Of a DNA stretch of 64,000 bases, positions 63,180 to 64,000 are shown one piece after another. The position numbers were made by a program, and so were the translations under genes. Source of the stretch: an uncultured Muribaculaceae bacterium (GTDB lineage Bacteria > Bacteroidota > Bacteroidia > Bacteroidales > Muribaculaceae); NCBI GenBank assembly GCA_910588035.1, contig CAJUPY010000008.1:21747-85746 (forward strand). Direction: 5' to 3'. The notes under the pieces were generated by a model. The model did not search any database, was not told where the DNA came from, and saw nothing but the letters and a program-made list of their open reading frames with translations. The stretch's first letter is position 1. Every line of letters begins with the position of its first letter.

Positions 63180-63617
63180 AAACAGCTATACCTGTTATCC
63201 GGCCAGTTGAAGAGTTTAACGTGGTGGTTGAAAACCATGGGCGCGACCGTTGGGACATGTTTAACGCTTTTAATATATCCACCTCATGAAGAAGTAGAAT
63301 ATACTGAGAATTGCTAAAGTAGCCTTGAAAGCATCTGTCAGCATCGCTTGCTCTCTGTATTTGGAGCCCATCACTGGGTTTGTTATAGGATAGTTCGCGG
63401 GGAAACTGATAGATTGGGCATTTGCTCGCTACTACGGTGTTTGATAAGAACGGAACCCATCTCTTGATATAACGAATACGCGATTTGAAGTGTAGATTCG
63501 CGCTAAGCATTTCGGTCGTAATCCCAAAATCAGGACTTGGGCGCCTTCATTTCCAACTAGCCAACGTTACATCGAAGCTCGGTTTAGGTCGGGTAATATA
63601 TACCCGAGTTAAACCGA
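63180..63617. other. Unassigned stretch, no convincing gene
   Basis: About 440 bp in which I do not see a credible protein. The reverse frame 63175-63510 would code for 111 residues, but its composition (Ser/Arg/Asn-rich, no motif) does not look like a protein, and the forward frame around 63181-63290 gives a short sequence with VVVENHGRDRWDMFN, resembling the end of some enzyme or transposase. At its end a long inverted repeat, arms 63579-63595 and 63601-63617, pairs with one internal 2-bp mismatch. It may be a non-coding RNA or a decayed mobile element; no choice is made. Confidence 0.3.
63579..63617. repeat. Long imperfect hairpin
   Basis: Arms 63579-63595 and 63601-63617 are complementary over 15 of 17 positions, with a 2-nt mismatch (GG against GT) and loop ATATA. 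It is not followed by a T-tract, so a terminator role is not obvious. Confidence 0.6.
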
Positions 63618-63901
63618 ACCTCTGTTATAAACCTCCGGAAAGAAAAAATTGCTAACGAGAAAGAGGGCTGGCAAGAAGAAATACGTTGCGGAGTCTTGTC
63701 GTGATGACTTTTGCTATCAATGGAGAGGGGGGGTGATGAGGTGGAGTCGGGTGTGAAAGGCTATGCCGTTGCTACGTGTGTATTAAAGAAAGTTAATAAA
63801 TCCAAATTCGGTTTATTTAGTTGGATTTGCTGCGTTTCAGCGGGGTTGAATTGCTGACTTTTTCGCGGCTCGCTGACATTTTGCTGACAATTTATGAATG
63901 T
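63618..63901. other. Non-coding-looking stretch with GCTGAC repeats
   Basis: No gene is recognised in these 284 bp. Features seen are a purine-rich stretch (63650-63690), an inverted repeat AAATCCAA/TTGGATTT (63798-63805 and 63821-63828) and three direct GCTGAC copies at 63853-63858, 63872-63877 and 63883-63888. A reverse frame 63761-63967 has no convincing product. Confidence 0.35.
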
Positions 63902-63942
63902 AAAAATCGCAAGTAATTGATTTTCAATTACTTGCGATTTTT
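63902..63942. terminator. Strong bidirectional terminator
   Basis: A perfect 18-bp stem, arms 63902-63919 and 63925-63942, loop ATTTT, with A- and T-runs at its ends. It could end a reverse gene that begins beyond the window or a forward transcript of unknown origin. Behind it, at 63974, an open frame begins with ATG AAA GAC and runs off the window (MKDYARIWK), which may be the start of a further gene. Confidence 0.7.
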
Positions 63943-64000
63943 TATAGGGTGCCCAGAACAGAAGCAACCAAATGAAAGACTATGCAAGGATATGGAAGTG

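Noticed and set aside
63175..63510. 111-codon reverse frame after the surface protein
   Set aside because: No motif, no promoter, no start context; listed only as part of an unassigned stretch.
63945..63962. TGCCCAGAACAG resembling the end of a tRNA gene or an attachment core
   Set aside because: No cloverleaf can be formed from the surrounding bases and no second copy was seen in the window; noted only as a hint.
63761..63967. 68-codon reverse frame next to the last hairpin
   Set aside because: It runs through the terminator hairpin and the GCTGAC repeats and has low-complexity Gln/Asn-rich translation.

Overview
The window reads as chromosomal DNA of a Bacteroidales bacterium, most likely a gut member. 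Supporting signs are the promoter form (TTG, 19-21 bp, TAnnTTTG) at many genes, Bacteroidetes-restricted families (DUF4924, DUF4954, DUF4876, DUF6850, DUF2027-Smr), a TonB receptor with a carboxypeptidase-like N-terminal domain, the type IX secretion protein PorQ, and secreted proteins with C-terminal sorting domains. Assignment to Muribaculaceae is only an impression. No rRNA, tRNA, CRISPR array or intact insertion sequence was recognised.

Layout: 0-10.6 kb holds cell-wall and housekeeping genes: the end of an alpha/beta hydrolase, a membrane-anchored MurF-like Mur ligase and Ddl; a reverse operon of M23 peptidase, MerR regulator and Uup-like ABC-F protein; then divergent alaS, a small membrane protein and a nitroreductase-like protein. 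10.6-12 kb is AT-richer, with a small four-cysteine protein and a lipoprotein. 12-19.1 kb runs forward: MORN-GH25 lysozyme, DUF4924, MFS transporter, serine acetyltransferase, porQ, cmk, ispH, exonuclease. 19.2-27.6 kb is reverse: mdh, DEAD-box helicase, orphan histidine kinase, HAD phosphatase, EFR1-type ferredoxin, DUF2027-Smr protein and DUF4954 protein.

27.7-44.5 kb is mixed: a metallo-beta-lactamase-fold hydrolase, a secreted repeat protein, a second ABC-F ATPase, mltG, an RsiV-like lipoprotein, a phosphoethanolamine transferase, and a three-gene outer-membrane operon (TonB receptor, DUF4876 lipoprotein, DUF6850 barrel) divergent from a secreted protein with a sorting domain. 44.5-54.3 kb carries a tripartite ABC efflux operon (adaptor, two permeases, ATPase, TolC), a GH43-like enzyme and an NtrC-type regulator with its kinase. 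A sigma-54 promoter with two upstream palindromes precedes the adaptor, so this pair probably controls the efflux operon.

54.3-57.2 kb encodes two periplasmic peptidyl-prolyl isomerases. From 57.2 kb to the end the region is accessory: small orphan ORFs, one of them possibly a phage remnant; a promoter-driven structured leader before an unknown 121-residue protein; a 1364-residue surface protein with leucine-rich BspA-like repeats and seven MBG repeats; and about 0.87 kb with strong hairpins but no convincing gene. The leader at 58.26-58.58 kb, the sigma-54 control region and the unexplained 63.2-63.6 kb stretch are the least explained parts of the window.
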